Shown here in pieces: positions 27,442-34,858 of a DNA stretch of 64,000 nt. The stretch's first letter is position 1. Each line of letters starts with the position of its first letter. The position numbers and the translations under genes are program-made. Under the pieces are notes generated by a model. The model had not been told where the DNA came from and ran no database searches. It saw only the letters and a program-made list of their open reading frames with translations. Origin of the DNA: Pseudophaeobacter profundi (GTDB taxonomy: Bacteria; Pseudomonadota; Alphaproteobacteria; Rhodobacterales; Rhodobacteraceae); contig NZ_JARJEF010000002.1 in assembly GCF_029697505.1 (NCBI RefSeq), positions 186,001-250,000 on the forward strand, in the 5' to 3' direction.

Positions 27442-29521
27442 AGCTAGAAAGATAAAGCTGTCACCAAAGGCTCGCTATCAAAGGCCTGTGGCTACAGACA
27501 TTATGCCCTTTGAGGTGCCCCCCTCTTTTTCGAACTCTGGATTTTTCGCATTTCTGATGCGGCTCGAAGTCAAGATATCTCGCTGGGGGAAAGACAAAGC
27601 AGTCCGTTGGGTCGCTCCTGATGACAGATTTGATGATTCCTTTCAACTAATTTTCAGGCTCTCTGACAAGTCCTCGAAGAACTTCCGAACAGTCACGGAA
27701 ATTCATGATGGGAAAAGTCTCTCCATTAGGGAGTGGAGGATTTCCTCAAATTGGACAATGCCTTTCAATTTTCGAATATCTCACAAGGAAACGGAATTTC
27801 GACAGCTATCTGTGATACATCCTCAGGCACAGATGTTCGTGGCGGAGTTCTATCAATTGCACGCGCCGGAGATCCTCTATCATTGCTCAAAGAGTAACTT
27901 CTCGATCAGATTCCCCGCATCTGTCGCAAAGTCCGTTAGGTACAAAGATCGGCTCTTCAATGAAAACGTCGGAAACTCTGACGATTCTATTGAGGAGGCT
28001 GGAAAGGAGTATGAAGGTTCGGGGTCATATTTTACCTATAGTAAGTACAGTAATATTTTTAAGTTCTACGAGAATTATGCATACCTGAACGCCGAGCGAA
28101 AGTTCGGAAGCCTGTATAAACTTGACGTGTCCAGCTGCTTTGACAGCATCTATACTCATTCCATCGCATGGGCGACTCTGGGTCAAGAAGTTGCCAAAGA
28201 GAATATTAAGCGTCTTGATACTACGTTCGGAGGGAAGTTTGATAGACTTCTTAGGGAACTAAACAGAGGTGAGACCAACGGGATTGTTATCGGGCCTGAG
28301 TTTTCGAGAGTATTCGCAGAGATTATCTTGCAAGATGTCGATCGAAGTTTAGAGCAAGTTCTTCTCGACGAGCATGGCTTCTCAAATAGGGTCGATTACG
28401 AGGTATTCAGGTACGTCGATGATTACTTTGTTTTCTGCGATCGAGAAGAAGTAGGTCTTTATGTGAAGCGACATCTATCTGAGCTTCTGAAGCTTGTTAA
28501 GCTCACTTTGAGCTCGGAAAAGTCGGAATTTTATGAAAGACCCATAATTACACCGCTTACAATAGCGAAGAATAGAATAAGCAGTTGCCTCGCCGAGAGG
28601 ATCGTGACGAAGATCGAGAAGAAAAGCGACCCAGATGGCGGCGATGATATTGATTACTTCAGCTGCAAAATTCAGGCCAAGAGCCTCATAGTAGACTTCA
28701 AGGCAGCGCTAAAGGAAAGTGGCGTAAAATACAAAGACGTTCTGAACTACACGCTCGCTACCGTTGAGAGAAAGGTGAACTTCATTTTTCGGAAGTTCAA
28801 GGCCAACCATGATGCACACAAGGACTATCGAGAGCTAGTTTCAGCTATTTTAGGGCTCTTGGAGTTCTCTGCGTTTGTCTACGCTGCACAGCCTCGTGTC
28901 AATTTTACAGTCCGACTTACTCGAATTATCGCCATCATAGTGGACAAGCTGCACGAAGTTGAAGTTGAGCGCGACCTGAAAGATCGCGTATTTAAGTTCA
29001 TCTTCGACAGTATAAATCGGCATATTAAGCACACTCCTCATGATCGTTTTCATGAGGTGGAGACGCTCTATCTGCTTCTTGCGCTAAACAAGCTTGGTCG
29101 GGGCTATAGAATTCCTGAGCCCAACATAGCGACCTTTGTTGGGCTGGATGTCAGCGATGCAGGGGACTATTCATTCAAGCGGCACATGAGCTACTTCTCG
29201 ATTTCTGTTTGCCTGCTCTACGTAAGAAATCAGGCCAGATACGGAAAGCTTCGTGACTTTTTAGAAGCTGAAATAAAGAAGAAATTCGACGACAGAAGAG
29301 CCTATTTGCACCAGGATTCTGAGCTCGTAATAGCTGCGCTTGATCTTCAGTGTTGCCCATACATTTCCCAAGGGCTCAAAGAGTATATCGCGTCCAGCTA
29401 TGGGATAGAGGTCGCGCGGTTACCTCTACTTCAACGTTCGGCCCCGTACTGGTTTACGAACTGGGAGAACTTTGACCTTTCGAGAGAGCTTGACAAGAAG
29501 CGCGCTCGTGAAGTCTATTGA
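27431..29521 (+). CDS. Second reverse transcriptase, candidate Drt3b (UG8-like)
   Basis: A 696-residue protein with a central RT domain: motif A YKLDVSSCFDSIYTHS (Asp232), a divergent motif B-like GIVIGPEFSRVFAEI (284-298) and motif C YVDD at 328-331. The N-terminal ~200 residues carry MPFEVPPSFSNSGFF near residue 25-39, and the C-terminal ~250 residues (450-696) are a large helical region I cannot assign. The ATG lies within the last codons of the first RT, so the proteins are translationally coupled. Size and order fit the longer partner of DRT type 3. No protease, nitrilase or other effector domain is seen, so the RT products themselves are probably the active agent. Confidence 0.85.
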   Translation: MKSKARKIKLSPKARYQRPVATDIMPFEVPPSFSNSGFFAFLMRLEVKISRWGKDKAVRWVAPDDRFDDSFQLIFRLSDKSSKNFRTVTEIHDGKSLSIREWRISSNWTMPFNFRISHKETEFRQLSVIHPQAQMFVAEFYQLHAPEILYHCSKSNFSIRFPASVAKSVRYKDRLFNENVGNSDDSIEEAGKEYEGSGSYFTYSKYSNIFKFYENYAYLNAERKFGSLYKLDVSSCFDSIYTHSIAWATLGQEVAKENIKRLDTTFGGKFDRLLRELNRGETNGIVIGPEFSRVFAEIILQDVDRSLEQVLLDEHGFSNRVDYEVFRYVDDYFVFCDREEVGLYVKRHLSELLKLVKLTLSSEKSEFYERPIITPLTIAKNRISSCLAERIVTKIEKKSDPDGGDDIDYFSCKIQAKSLIVDFKAALKESGVKYKDVLNYTLATVERKVNFIFRKFKANHDAHKDYRELVSAILGLLEFSAFVYAAQPRVNFTVRLTRIIAIIVDKLHEVEVERDLKDRVFKFIFDSINRHIKHTPHDRFHEVETLYLLLALNKLGRGYRIPEPNIATFVGLDVSDAGDYSFKRHMSYFSISVCLLYVRNQARYGKLRDFLEAEIKKKFDDRRAYLHQDSELVIAALDLQCCPYISQGLKEYIASSYGIEVARLPLLQRSAPYWFTNWENFDLSRELDKKRAREVY

Positions 29522-29675
29522 CGCTAGAGCGGCACCCAAGCTAAATTGCCATACGCAGATCTTACTAAGTGAAGCGTAGTTGCGGCACACACACAAGCTC
29601 CATTTCCTGCGTGCCTATAAACGTCATCAGGATCCCGTCGGTGGTCGAGGTGCGCCACCGACATAAGTTTTCTAA
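29522..29675 (+). ncRNA. Candidate DRT3-type ncRNA with (CA)5 template
   Basis: The stretch directly after the second RT has no open frame of note but has ordered structure. TACGC (29552-29556) pairs with GCGTA (29574-29578). GGCAC (29584-29588) pairs with GTGCC (29611-29615) and encloses most of a CACACACACA run at 29586-29595. GTCGGTGG (29637-29644) pairs with CCACCGAC (29655-29662) and is followed by ATAAGTTTTCT, terminator-like. GCGGCAC...AAGCT occurs twice (29529-29542 and 29582-29599), the second copy with the CA run inserted. DRT type 3 systems carry an ncRNA, and an AC-repeat template is the feature I would expect; exact ends are guesses. Confidence 0.6.
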
Positions 29676-29684
29676 ATCGAAATA

Positions 29685-29693
29685 TGCTATAAT
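29685..29693 (+). promoter_or_regulatory. Extended -10 promoter element
   Basis: TGCTATAAT is a perfect extended -10 (TGN-TATAAT). The region 17 bases upstream has no good -35, but extended -10 promoters tolerate that. It would start transcription near 29700 into the hairpin-rich leader ahead of the relaxase gene. Confidence 0.45.
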
Positions 29694-29836
29694 CTCTGAG
29701 GGCTTTCCGGAGACCGCGCGACCGACCGTGACGGCTGGAATCGGTTGTTCACTGGATGGAGCTCGAATGGCGGCTAAGGGCCCCAAGTACTTATGACGGC
29801 GACCACGAATTTACCGTCGCAGACGCCGGATAGGGT

Positions 29837-30153
29837 GCAGGGACAGATGGCGAGTGGTCCCTGCCTTGGAGTGTCCAGAGAGGGGAAGGCCCCCTCTTTG
29901 GTCCCAGCTGGATAGGCTGCCAGGGGGTGCAGGGGGAGTGGCGAACGACGACCCTGCGAGTGGGGATGAAAGGGGTGGGCGAAACCTCCCTTTCTCGGGC
30001 TGAAAGCCCCTTGAGGGTTTGGGAGAGCTGGGCGTCTCCCAAGGCCGCCGCAGGCGGCCAGGGTCCAGGGGCGCGCCCCTGGCGAACGGCAGGCCGAACG
30101 GAGGTGCCGTAGGCACTGGAGTGCGGGCTGTTTAGTGAGTAATCTCCCCGCAC
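29837..30153 (+). other. Hairpin array upstream of relaxase, candidate oriT region
   Basis: A GC-rich noncoding stretch with at least eight inverted repeats. They are 29837-29844/29857-29864 (8 bp), 29879-29885/29891-29897, 29997-30001/30005-30009, 30021-30026/30035-30040, 30043-30049/30053-30059, a perfect 18-bp palindrome at 30065-30082, 30104-30108/30112-30116 and 30121-30127/30147-30153. The last has a 19-base spacer and ends 85 bases before the relaxase start, the usual place for a transfer origin. The dense folding could instead be a structured RNA. No open frame here is protein-like. Confidence 0.5.
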
Positions 30154-30237
30154 ATCCGCTCAACTTTCTGCTCCAAATTTCTCACGACGCCCAAACCATC
30201 GACCGATGTTCTGATCTCATAGTCCGGAGATCACAAA

Positions 30238-31467
30238 ATGAAGTCGACAAAACACCCTATCGTGCTGCGGTTCGCAGGAATGGATCCGACCGACATCGGC
30301 GGGTATGAAGCCCACCGCTATCGTAAGAATGGCGACCTTGGGCACATCGACCGCAACAAACCCGAGCCGCGCCGGTTGCTCGGAACAAAAACCTGGGCCG
30401 AAGAGGCTTTGGCCGAGATCAATTTGATCAAGATGGAGACCTTTGCTGCGGAGCTGACAGAACTGGACCGGCGCAAGCGTCGGAAAGATCTTACAAAGCG
30501 CCGCATCGAAGGTCCACGGGACCCTTGGCGTGCATCCCGTCACGGGCCACTGCGAGAGGTGATCCTGACGGCCAACAAGGATTGGTTCGAAGAGACCGAA
30601 GACAATAGCCAGCTGTTCAGCACCGTCCGAGAAAAACAATTTGAGGAGCGTGCTATCGCGTGGCTCAAAGAGAACTTTGGCGATGATGTCATTCACGCCC
30701 GTGCCGACACAGATGAGCAGGCCTATCACATCCACGCGGTAATCATGCCGCGCGCGACGGTTCACAAATATGGCGTCGATTGTCAGGTGCTTCAGCCATC
30801 GGTGCATCCGCTGATCAAGGATTACGAAGCAGCGCAAGACAGCGTCGGAAAATGGTTCAGTGACATCGGTCTGGTGCGTGGAGAAGCCCGCAAGCAAGCA
30901 ATCCGGGACGCGCTGAACAATGGCAAAGCGCCACCAAAGAAGCGGCGTCACGTGCGCCCCGCAGAGTGGCGCGCGCAAGAAGAGATGCGGCTCGCAAAGC
31001 AAGCGGCCAAGCTCGAAACTCAGCGTCGCGATCTCTCCGAACGTGAGGACATCGCTGACGACGTAATCGCATATGCCGATGCCGTTTCCGCTGGCGATAT
31101 CGACGTGGACGGAACGCCGCGCGAGGAAATGGCCGCGACGGAGGCCCCAATCCCCCCTGCCCGGCGAGCCAGTTTTGGTATTGCCAAAGCTCGAAAGGCG
31201 TTCCGAGCGGCTGCCCGTAGGTTGGCCATCCGGGCCGAAAATAAGGCGAAGAAGGCTGCGGACGCGCGGATCGCAACAGAAGTTGCAGAGATCAAGAAAG
31301 CGGACGCCGTCATCCTCCAAATCGCACAGCTCTTGCCAAAGGGTCTTCGCGCAAAGATCGCTCACGTCCGCCGCCAATTGACCGCCAGCATTATGGTTCT
31401 CGATCCTGGGTTGCGCGCGAAATCAAGCTCTCATCGGCCGAAAAATGGTGAGAAGGATCAACCCTAA
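30238..31467 (+). CDS. MobV/Pre-like mobilization relaxase
   Basis: A 409-residue protein. The N-terminal half matches the plasmid recombination/mobilization (MobV) pattern: PIVLRFAGM at the start, AHRYRKNGDLGHIDRN (residues 25-40), and motif III DTDEQAYHIHAVIMP with HIH at 164-166. The first histidine of the usual HxDExxxHxH motif is replaced by Asp157. The C-terminal 200 residues are basic and helical, probably coiled coil. It would nick an origin of transfer, presumably in the hairpin region upstream. No type IV secretion genes accompany it. Confidence 0.75.
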   Translation: MKSTKHPIVLRFAGMDPTDIGGYEAHRYRKNGDLGHIDRNKPEPRRLLGTKTWAEEALAEINLIKMETFAAELTELDRRKRRKDLTKRRIEGPRDPWRASRHGPLREVILTANKDWFEETEDNSQLFSTVREKQFEERAIAWLKENFGDDVIHARADTDEQAYHIHAVIMPRATVHKYGVDCQVLQPSVHPLIKDYEAAQDSVGKWFSDIGLVRGEARKQAIRDALNNGKAPPKKRRHVRPAEWRAQEEMRLAKQAAKLETQRRDLSEREDIADDVIAYADAVSAGDIDVDGTPREEMAATEAPIPPARRASFGIAKARKAFRAAARRLAIRAENKAKKAADARIATEVAEIKKADAVILQIAQLLPKGLRAKIAHVRRQLTASIMVLDPGLRAKSSSHRPKNGEKDQP

Positions 31468-31656
31468 AATCTTGCACCTGAAAGAATGCAGAAATTGAAT
31501 TCAACAATTTCAACGCGTTGTGATTTTTTCATCGAAAAACACGACTTTTTATAGAGTCACAAATTTGAAGCTTCTGAATTTCTCCAATACCGAACGCGGC
31601 GGGCAGCAAACCCAAGGCTTCGGTTGAATGTAAAACCTTAAACTGGAGCTCCAGAA

Positions 31657-32076
31657 ATGACAAAGACCCTGATGCCAAAGACCACCCGCAAAACCCACAC
31701 CGCCAACTTCGTCCTGACCGACTCGATGAACCTTCGAATGGCGAGCGCTATAAAGTCCATCGCGCATCACGCGGACAAAGATGCTCGTAAGGATGACAAG
31801 ATACAGCGAGAGGCACGCGCCGCCGTTGCCGCCACGCTCGACACTTGGATTGATTACATGTTGGAGAATGACCCCGAACGGGTCGAAGATCTGTTCTTCG
31901 AGTTCGCGTGCTTTGCAACAGCGACAAATCGCAAACGGATGCTGAAACATGCGCAAGCGCCTGAAGACGTTGCAGAGCGCGCCGAAGTGCAGCTGGAACA
32001 ATGGAAAGCCGACGCGGAAGCTAAGAAAAGCGCTTCCGATGCATTGGTGTCGGGTGAAAAAAGCACTGACGACTGA
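31657..32076 (+). CDS. Hypothetical protein after relaxase
   Basis: A 139-residue protein, not recognised. It has a basic N-terminus (MTKTLMPKTTRKTHTANF), a run resembling a small DNA-binding or ribbon-helix segment (FVLTDSMNLRMASAIKSI) and a helical, acidic C-terminus. The start has a GGAG element 8 bases upstream. It follows the relaxase by 189 bases, an interval that holds only A/T-rich promoter-like sequence. A mobilization accessory role is possible by position only. Confidence 0.6.
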   Translation: MTKTLMPKTTRKTHTANFVLTDSMNLRMASAIKSIAHHADKDARKDDKIQREARAAVAATLDTWIDYMLENDPERVEDLFFEFACFATATNRKRMLKHAQAPEDVAERAEVQLEQWKADAEAKKSASDALVSGEKSTDD

Positions 32077-32275
32077 GCGTGCCGCCCCGTGCGCCAATGG
32101 GCGGCGGGGCCACAGTTCGCCAATTCGAGAACACAGTGTTTCCAGATGAAAGCATTATAACGTGCCCCCTCAGCGCTTAACTCATACTCACAATCAACGG
32201 AGATCGACATGTAGCCAGCCATCCCCCCGCCCCCGAAACCAGCCGCAAGCCAGCGGTGGTGGGGTATGGAGTGCT

Positions 32276-32539
32276 ATGTCCACCAGACACACCGCGCGGG
32301 CAGCGGATACGAAAATCGCCCACATCCGCCCAGTTCGAAACAACGCCATCGACGGCCAAATCAAACGGGTTCTTCGCGCCAGACAACAGATCGCTCAACA
32401 GATCAACAACGGCGAAGAATGGATGCTCCCTCTGCTCAAACGCTTCAACTCCGAAATCGAAGCGCTCGAAGAGAAACAAGACCTGATCTTCCAAGCCGCC
32501 CAAATCGCAAACCACGCCGCCCCCAACCGGGCGGCGTGA
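32276..32539 (+). CDS. Small hypothetical protein, helical
   Basis: An 87-residue protein starting at ATG 32276 (MSTRHTARAADTK) with TGGAG just upstream. The frame opens earlier, at 32162, but that part is low-complexity and unlike a protein. The C-terminal half is a likely coiled coil (LLKRFNSEIEALEEKQDLIF). It is not recognised; it lies in the mobilization part of the island. Confidence 0.5.
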   Translation: MSTRHTARAADTKIAHIRPVRNNAIDGQIKRVLRARQQIAQQINNGEEWMLPLLKRFNSEIEALEEKQDLIFQAAQIANHAAPNRAA

Positions 32540-32668
32540 TGCGTTTCGGGGCATGGTGCGAAGGTCTGAGAGGCGTTCTTTTCTGCCGTTAGCTGCGAGC
32601 GCAATATCACGAGCGGTGCTGAGGTGGCAGTATTTAAGGATGTTGGCTCTCAGATTTACACTGAGCAA

Positions 32669-32869
32669 TCAGTCGGGAAATCTGGCGATAATTTCCCCGC
32701 CGTTTGCCGTTTCGAAATGCCCATCGCTACGCTCAACCAGAAGTTCGTTGCCTCGGCTCGCCAGCCACCGCGTCTGACGTCGTCCGTCGATCAATCGCGT
32801 CTGCTTGGTAACGTCGATGAATTCGCCACGCTCCCCCAAGCACTCAACAGTTTCAATATCTTCCCACAC
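32669..32869 (-). CDS. Small hypothetical protein (66 aa)
   Basis: A 66-residue frame read from a GTG start with AAGAAGGA 9 bases upstream. The frame is closed by a TAA 18 bases further up, so the start is well bounded. The protein (VWEDIETVECLGERGEFID onward) has balanced composition and an alternating pattern that looks like a small beta-rich domain. It lies between the mobilization genes and the integrase. Function unknown. Confidence 0.45.
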   Translation of the reverse strand: MWEDIETVECLGERGEFIDVTKQTRLIDGRRQTRWLASRGNELLVERSDGHFETANGGEIIARFPD

Positions 32870-33204
32870 GTAACCGTTTCCTTCTTATTTCCTCGGCACC
32901 GTCTCGATTGAAGCAATAGAATGATTTAACGAGTCAAGTCCTCTATTCGCTATCGTGGATTAGCTTCAACTTCCACAAGAGCGTCGTTGCAATCACTCAG
33001 TTTGAGCAGCAGACCCGAGAGACCCCGAATTGCAGTAAAAAAAGGCCGCTTTCCGACCTGGCCCGTTCGCGTCGACTGAGGCTTCTACGCGAGCGAAATG
33101 CTGCGGGGCGGCGTCTGGAAAAGAGAGCTCTTAGCGAACGTTGGCCTGGAAGTCCCTATTATATCCGCATCTCTTTTTTCCGCGAGCGGCCTTGCTACCC
33201 CCGA
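32870..33204. other. Intergenic, no gene seen
   Basis: About 335 bases between the 66-codon frame and the end of the integrase gene. I see no protein-like frame, tRNA or clear terminator. Confidence 0.5.
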
Positions 33205-34530
33205 TCATTTCAAGTGGTCCGGCACCTTCAGCATGACACTCAAAGCAAGTTCCTGCCTCTGTGCCAAATCCATCGCGTCTCCATATACTGGACGACCCCG
33301 GATTACCTTGACGCTATGCCCCATCATTTCCCCGCTGACGTCCATCCGCTTAGTCGCATCCAGTATCCGGCTTTCCCACGTGTGGCGAACACCACCGATC
33401 GTGTGCTGAGCGGAGGGCAGCAGGTCATTGCTTCGCAGGTATTTGTTCATGGTGCCTGAATAGTTGCTTTTGCCTCGGTATCGCGGAAATCCGTCGGGAT
33501 GGCGCTTGGCGGCTGCAAGTGCGACGCCAACCAGAGGAACCAGGCGCACGGATGCACTGTTCTTGATCTCTCTGCGGTTTTCCCCTTCCTCAAAAGCCAG
33601 GCGCAGGTGCGGGACCGGATGATCGAGCACAATGGCACTGGCAGGCAGGTCGTGGATTTCGGACTGACGGCATCCCGTTTCGATCGAGATCAATAGAATG
33701 TCCCGTGCTTCGGAGTTCGTCGCGTCAAAGACCCCAGGCGCAAACCACTTCTCGGTGATCCAATCCACCGGAATCTCCAGCTTCCGTGCCTCAACTTTGT
33801 GCCGATCTTTAAGTGCAATCCGGCGATAGGGTTCGGGAGGATTTGGCTGGGCGATGCTCTCGTAGTATCGGCGCAGCATTCCAGCCATATTGGCAAAGTC
33901 CTTGTTGGCGCTTTCCATGGAAAGGTTTTCGGCCGCGATCTTCTTTTGCCACCAAGCCTTGTGCTTCAGGGCCGCAGCGTGGTCGATCTCTGTCACGAAC
34001 ACGTCCTTGCCGCCCAGGGCGGCTGTGAGATTGCCGACTGCACGCTTGCGAGGGTTTCGCCAGAGACGCATCTGGTTTTCGCTTTTGAATCTGTTGTCGT
34101 GGGTTGCGAGGCGCTCAACTTGATCCACAAGCCCGGACAGTAGCAGTGCGGGTTCATCCACAGCCCCAAGGAGCGCTTTTGCCGTCTCCGTGGCCGGATC
34201 AGCCACGGCGGCTTCCACGCGGTCCAGGATATCATCCAACGGCGCATCAAGAAGGTCTGAGATCGGGCGATAGGCGAAGCCCCTTGCCTGCGCGATTTTC
34301 TGTGCTGCACGGTATGCATCGGCGTCGTCCGGACGCTCTTGGATGATTGTCATCTCATCAAGCTCGGCAAGCAGCTTGGCTTTCACATCAGGCAATAACT
34401 CACGCGCTCGGCGCTCACTGTCGGTCTCAAGACTGCGGTGGATTTCCCGGCGCCCCGCGACTGCAAGATACCGTTTCGGTACGCGCATCCGCAGATGCCA
34501 GGTATCGCCGCGTTTGATCAATCCAGCCAT
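33205..34530 (-). CDS. Tyrosine recombinase/integrase (DUF6538 N-terminus)
   Basis: A 441-residue site-specific recombinase. The N-terminus MAGLIKRGDTWHLRMRVPKRY matches the DUF6538 domain common in alphaproteobacterial integrases. The catalytic domain shows the first arginine in ETGCRQSEIHDL, a box II RHTWESR, then GEMMGHS and the nucleophile in RPVYGD. The histidine normally three residues before the box II arginine is glycine (GGVR). ATG 34530 is chosen because the longer frame runs through the 34581-34606 repeat and has no family similarity. It presumably catalyses island integration at tRNA-Ser. Confidence 0.9.
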   Translation of the reverse strand: MAGLIKRGDTWHLRMRVPKRYLAVAGRREIHRSLETDSERRARELLPDVKAKLLAELDEMTIIQERPDDADAYRAAQKIAQARGFAYRPISDLLDAPLDDILDRVEAAVADPATETAKALLGAVDEPALLLSGLVDQVERLATHDNRFKSENQMRLWRNPRKRAVGNLTAALGGKDVFVTEIDHAAALKHKAWWQKKIAAENLSMESANKDFANMAGMLRRYYESIAQPNPPEPYRRIALKDRHKVEARKLEIPVDWITEKWFAPGVFDATNSEARDILLISIETGCRQSEIHDLPASAIVLDHPVPHLRLAFEEGENRREIKNSASVRLVPLVGVALAAAKRHPDGFPRYRGKSNYSGTMNKYLRSNDLLPSAQHTIGGVRHTWESRILDATKRMDVSGEMMGHSVKVIRGRPVYGDAMDLAQRQELALSVMLKVPDHLK

Positions 34531-34580
34531 CCGTGTCACCCTTTTCCATAATTGCTGCCGCACCTCAGTTGCCAGAGCTC

Positions 34581-34606
34581 TGCTACACAATTTGCTACAC
34601 ATTTCT
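34581..34606 (+). repeat. Right arm-type repeat, identical to left
   Basis: This 26-bp sequence is exactly that at 24487-24512, in the same orientation, and contains two near-copies of TTGCTACACA. It lies between the integrase start codon and the right att core, ~75 bases from that core. A role in integrase binding and autoregulation is likely. Confidence 0.65.
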
Positions 34607-34681
34607 GCAAATGAGCGAAACAGAAACATACCCTAAGGTCGTTGAACATATATATTATTTTGCAATCTCATAAGGCGGTAT

Positions 34682-34704
34682 GAATCCCTGTCTCTCCGCC
34701 ATAA
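34682..34704 (+). repeat. attR core: partial copy of tRNA-Ser 3' end
   Basis: A 23-bp exact copy of 24387-24409. The similarity decays just upstream (GGTAT versus GGTTC), as expected at a recombination junction. Only a fragment of the tRNA is present, so it does not encode a functional tRNA. Confidence 0.88.
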
Positions 34705-34858
34705 TCTTCTGTTGCAAGAAAACCCCTAGTACACCTTGAACCGCAAGGGCATTATTGGTGTTCGAAGCCCTTCAGATCGGGCAAAGTTAAGCTGCTGTGC
34801 CAAAGCCAAGCTTAGGTCAGATTGCTTCGTCGCAGTAAATGCTGTCAGAGGGGCGGCA

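Larger units (their letters stand above)
24387..34704. mobile_element. tRNA-Ser-integrated mobilizable genomic island
   Basis: About 10.3 kb between a 23-bp direct repeat of the tRNA-Ser 3' end (24387-24409 and 34682-34704). A tyrosine recombinase is encoded at the right end. An identical 26-bp sequence sits ~80 bases inside each end, and the cargo includes a MobV-like relaxase. No conjugation (mating-pair) genes are present, so it would need a helper element to transfer. Cargo genes, mainly the two reverse transcriptases, are visibly richer in A/T than the flanking chromosome. The PemK/MazF-like gene and the RT system are the likely phenotype genes. Confidence 0.88.

Noticed and set aside
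26065-29521. Group II intron maturase or retron
   Set aside because: No intron domain V/VI seen, no maturase or HNH domain, and two different RTs in one operon do not fit a retron.
29774-30163. Minus-strand frame of 129 codons over the hairpin array
   Set aside because: Low-complexity Pro/Arg/Ser composition produced by GC-rich hairpins; other frames over the same bases look equally open.
24407-34704. Possible prophage
   Set aside because: Only an integrase is phage-like; no capsid, tail, terminase or lysis genes. A mobilizable island fits better.
24407-34704. CRISPR array or RT-Cas1 locus
   Set aside because: No regularly spaced direct repeats and no Cas1/Cas2-like protein; the tandem GCTACACA units have only two copies each.
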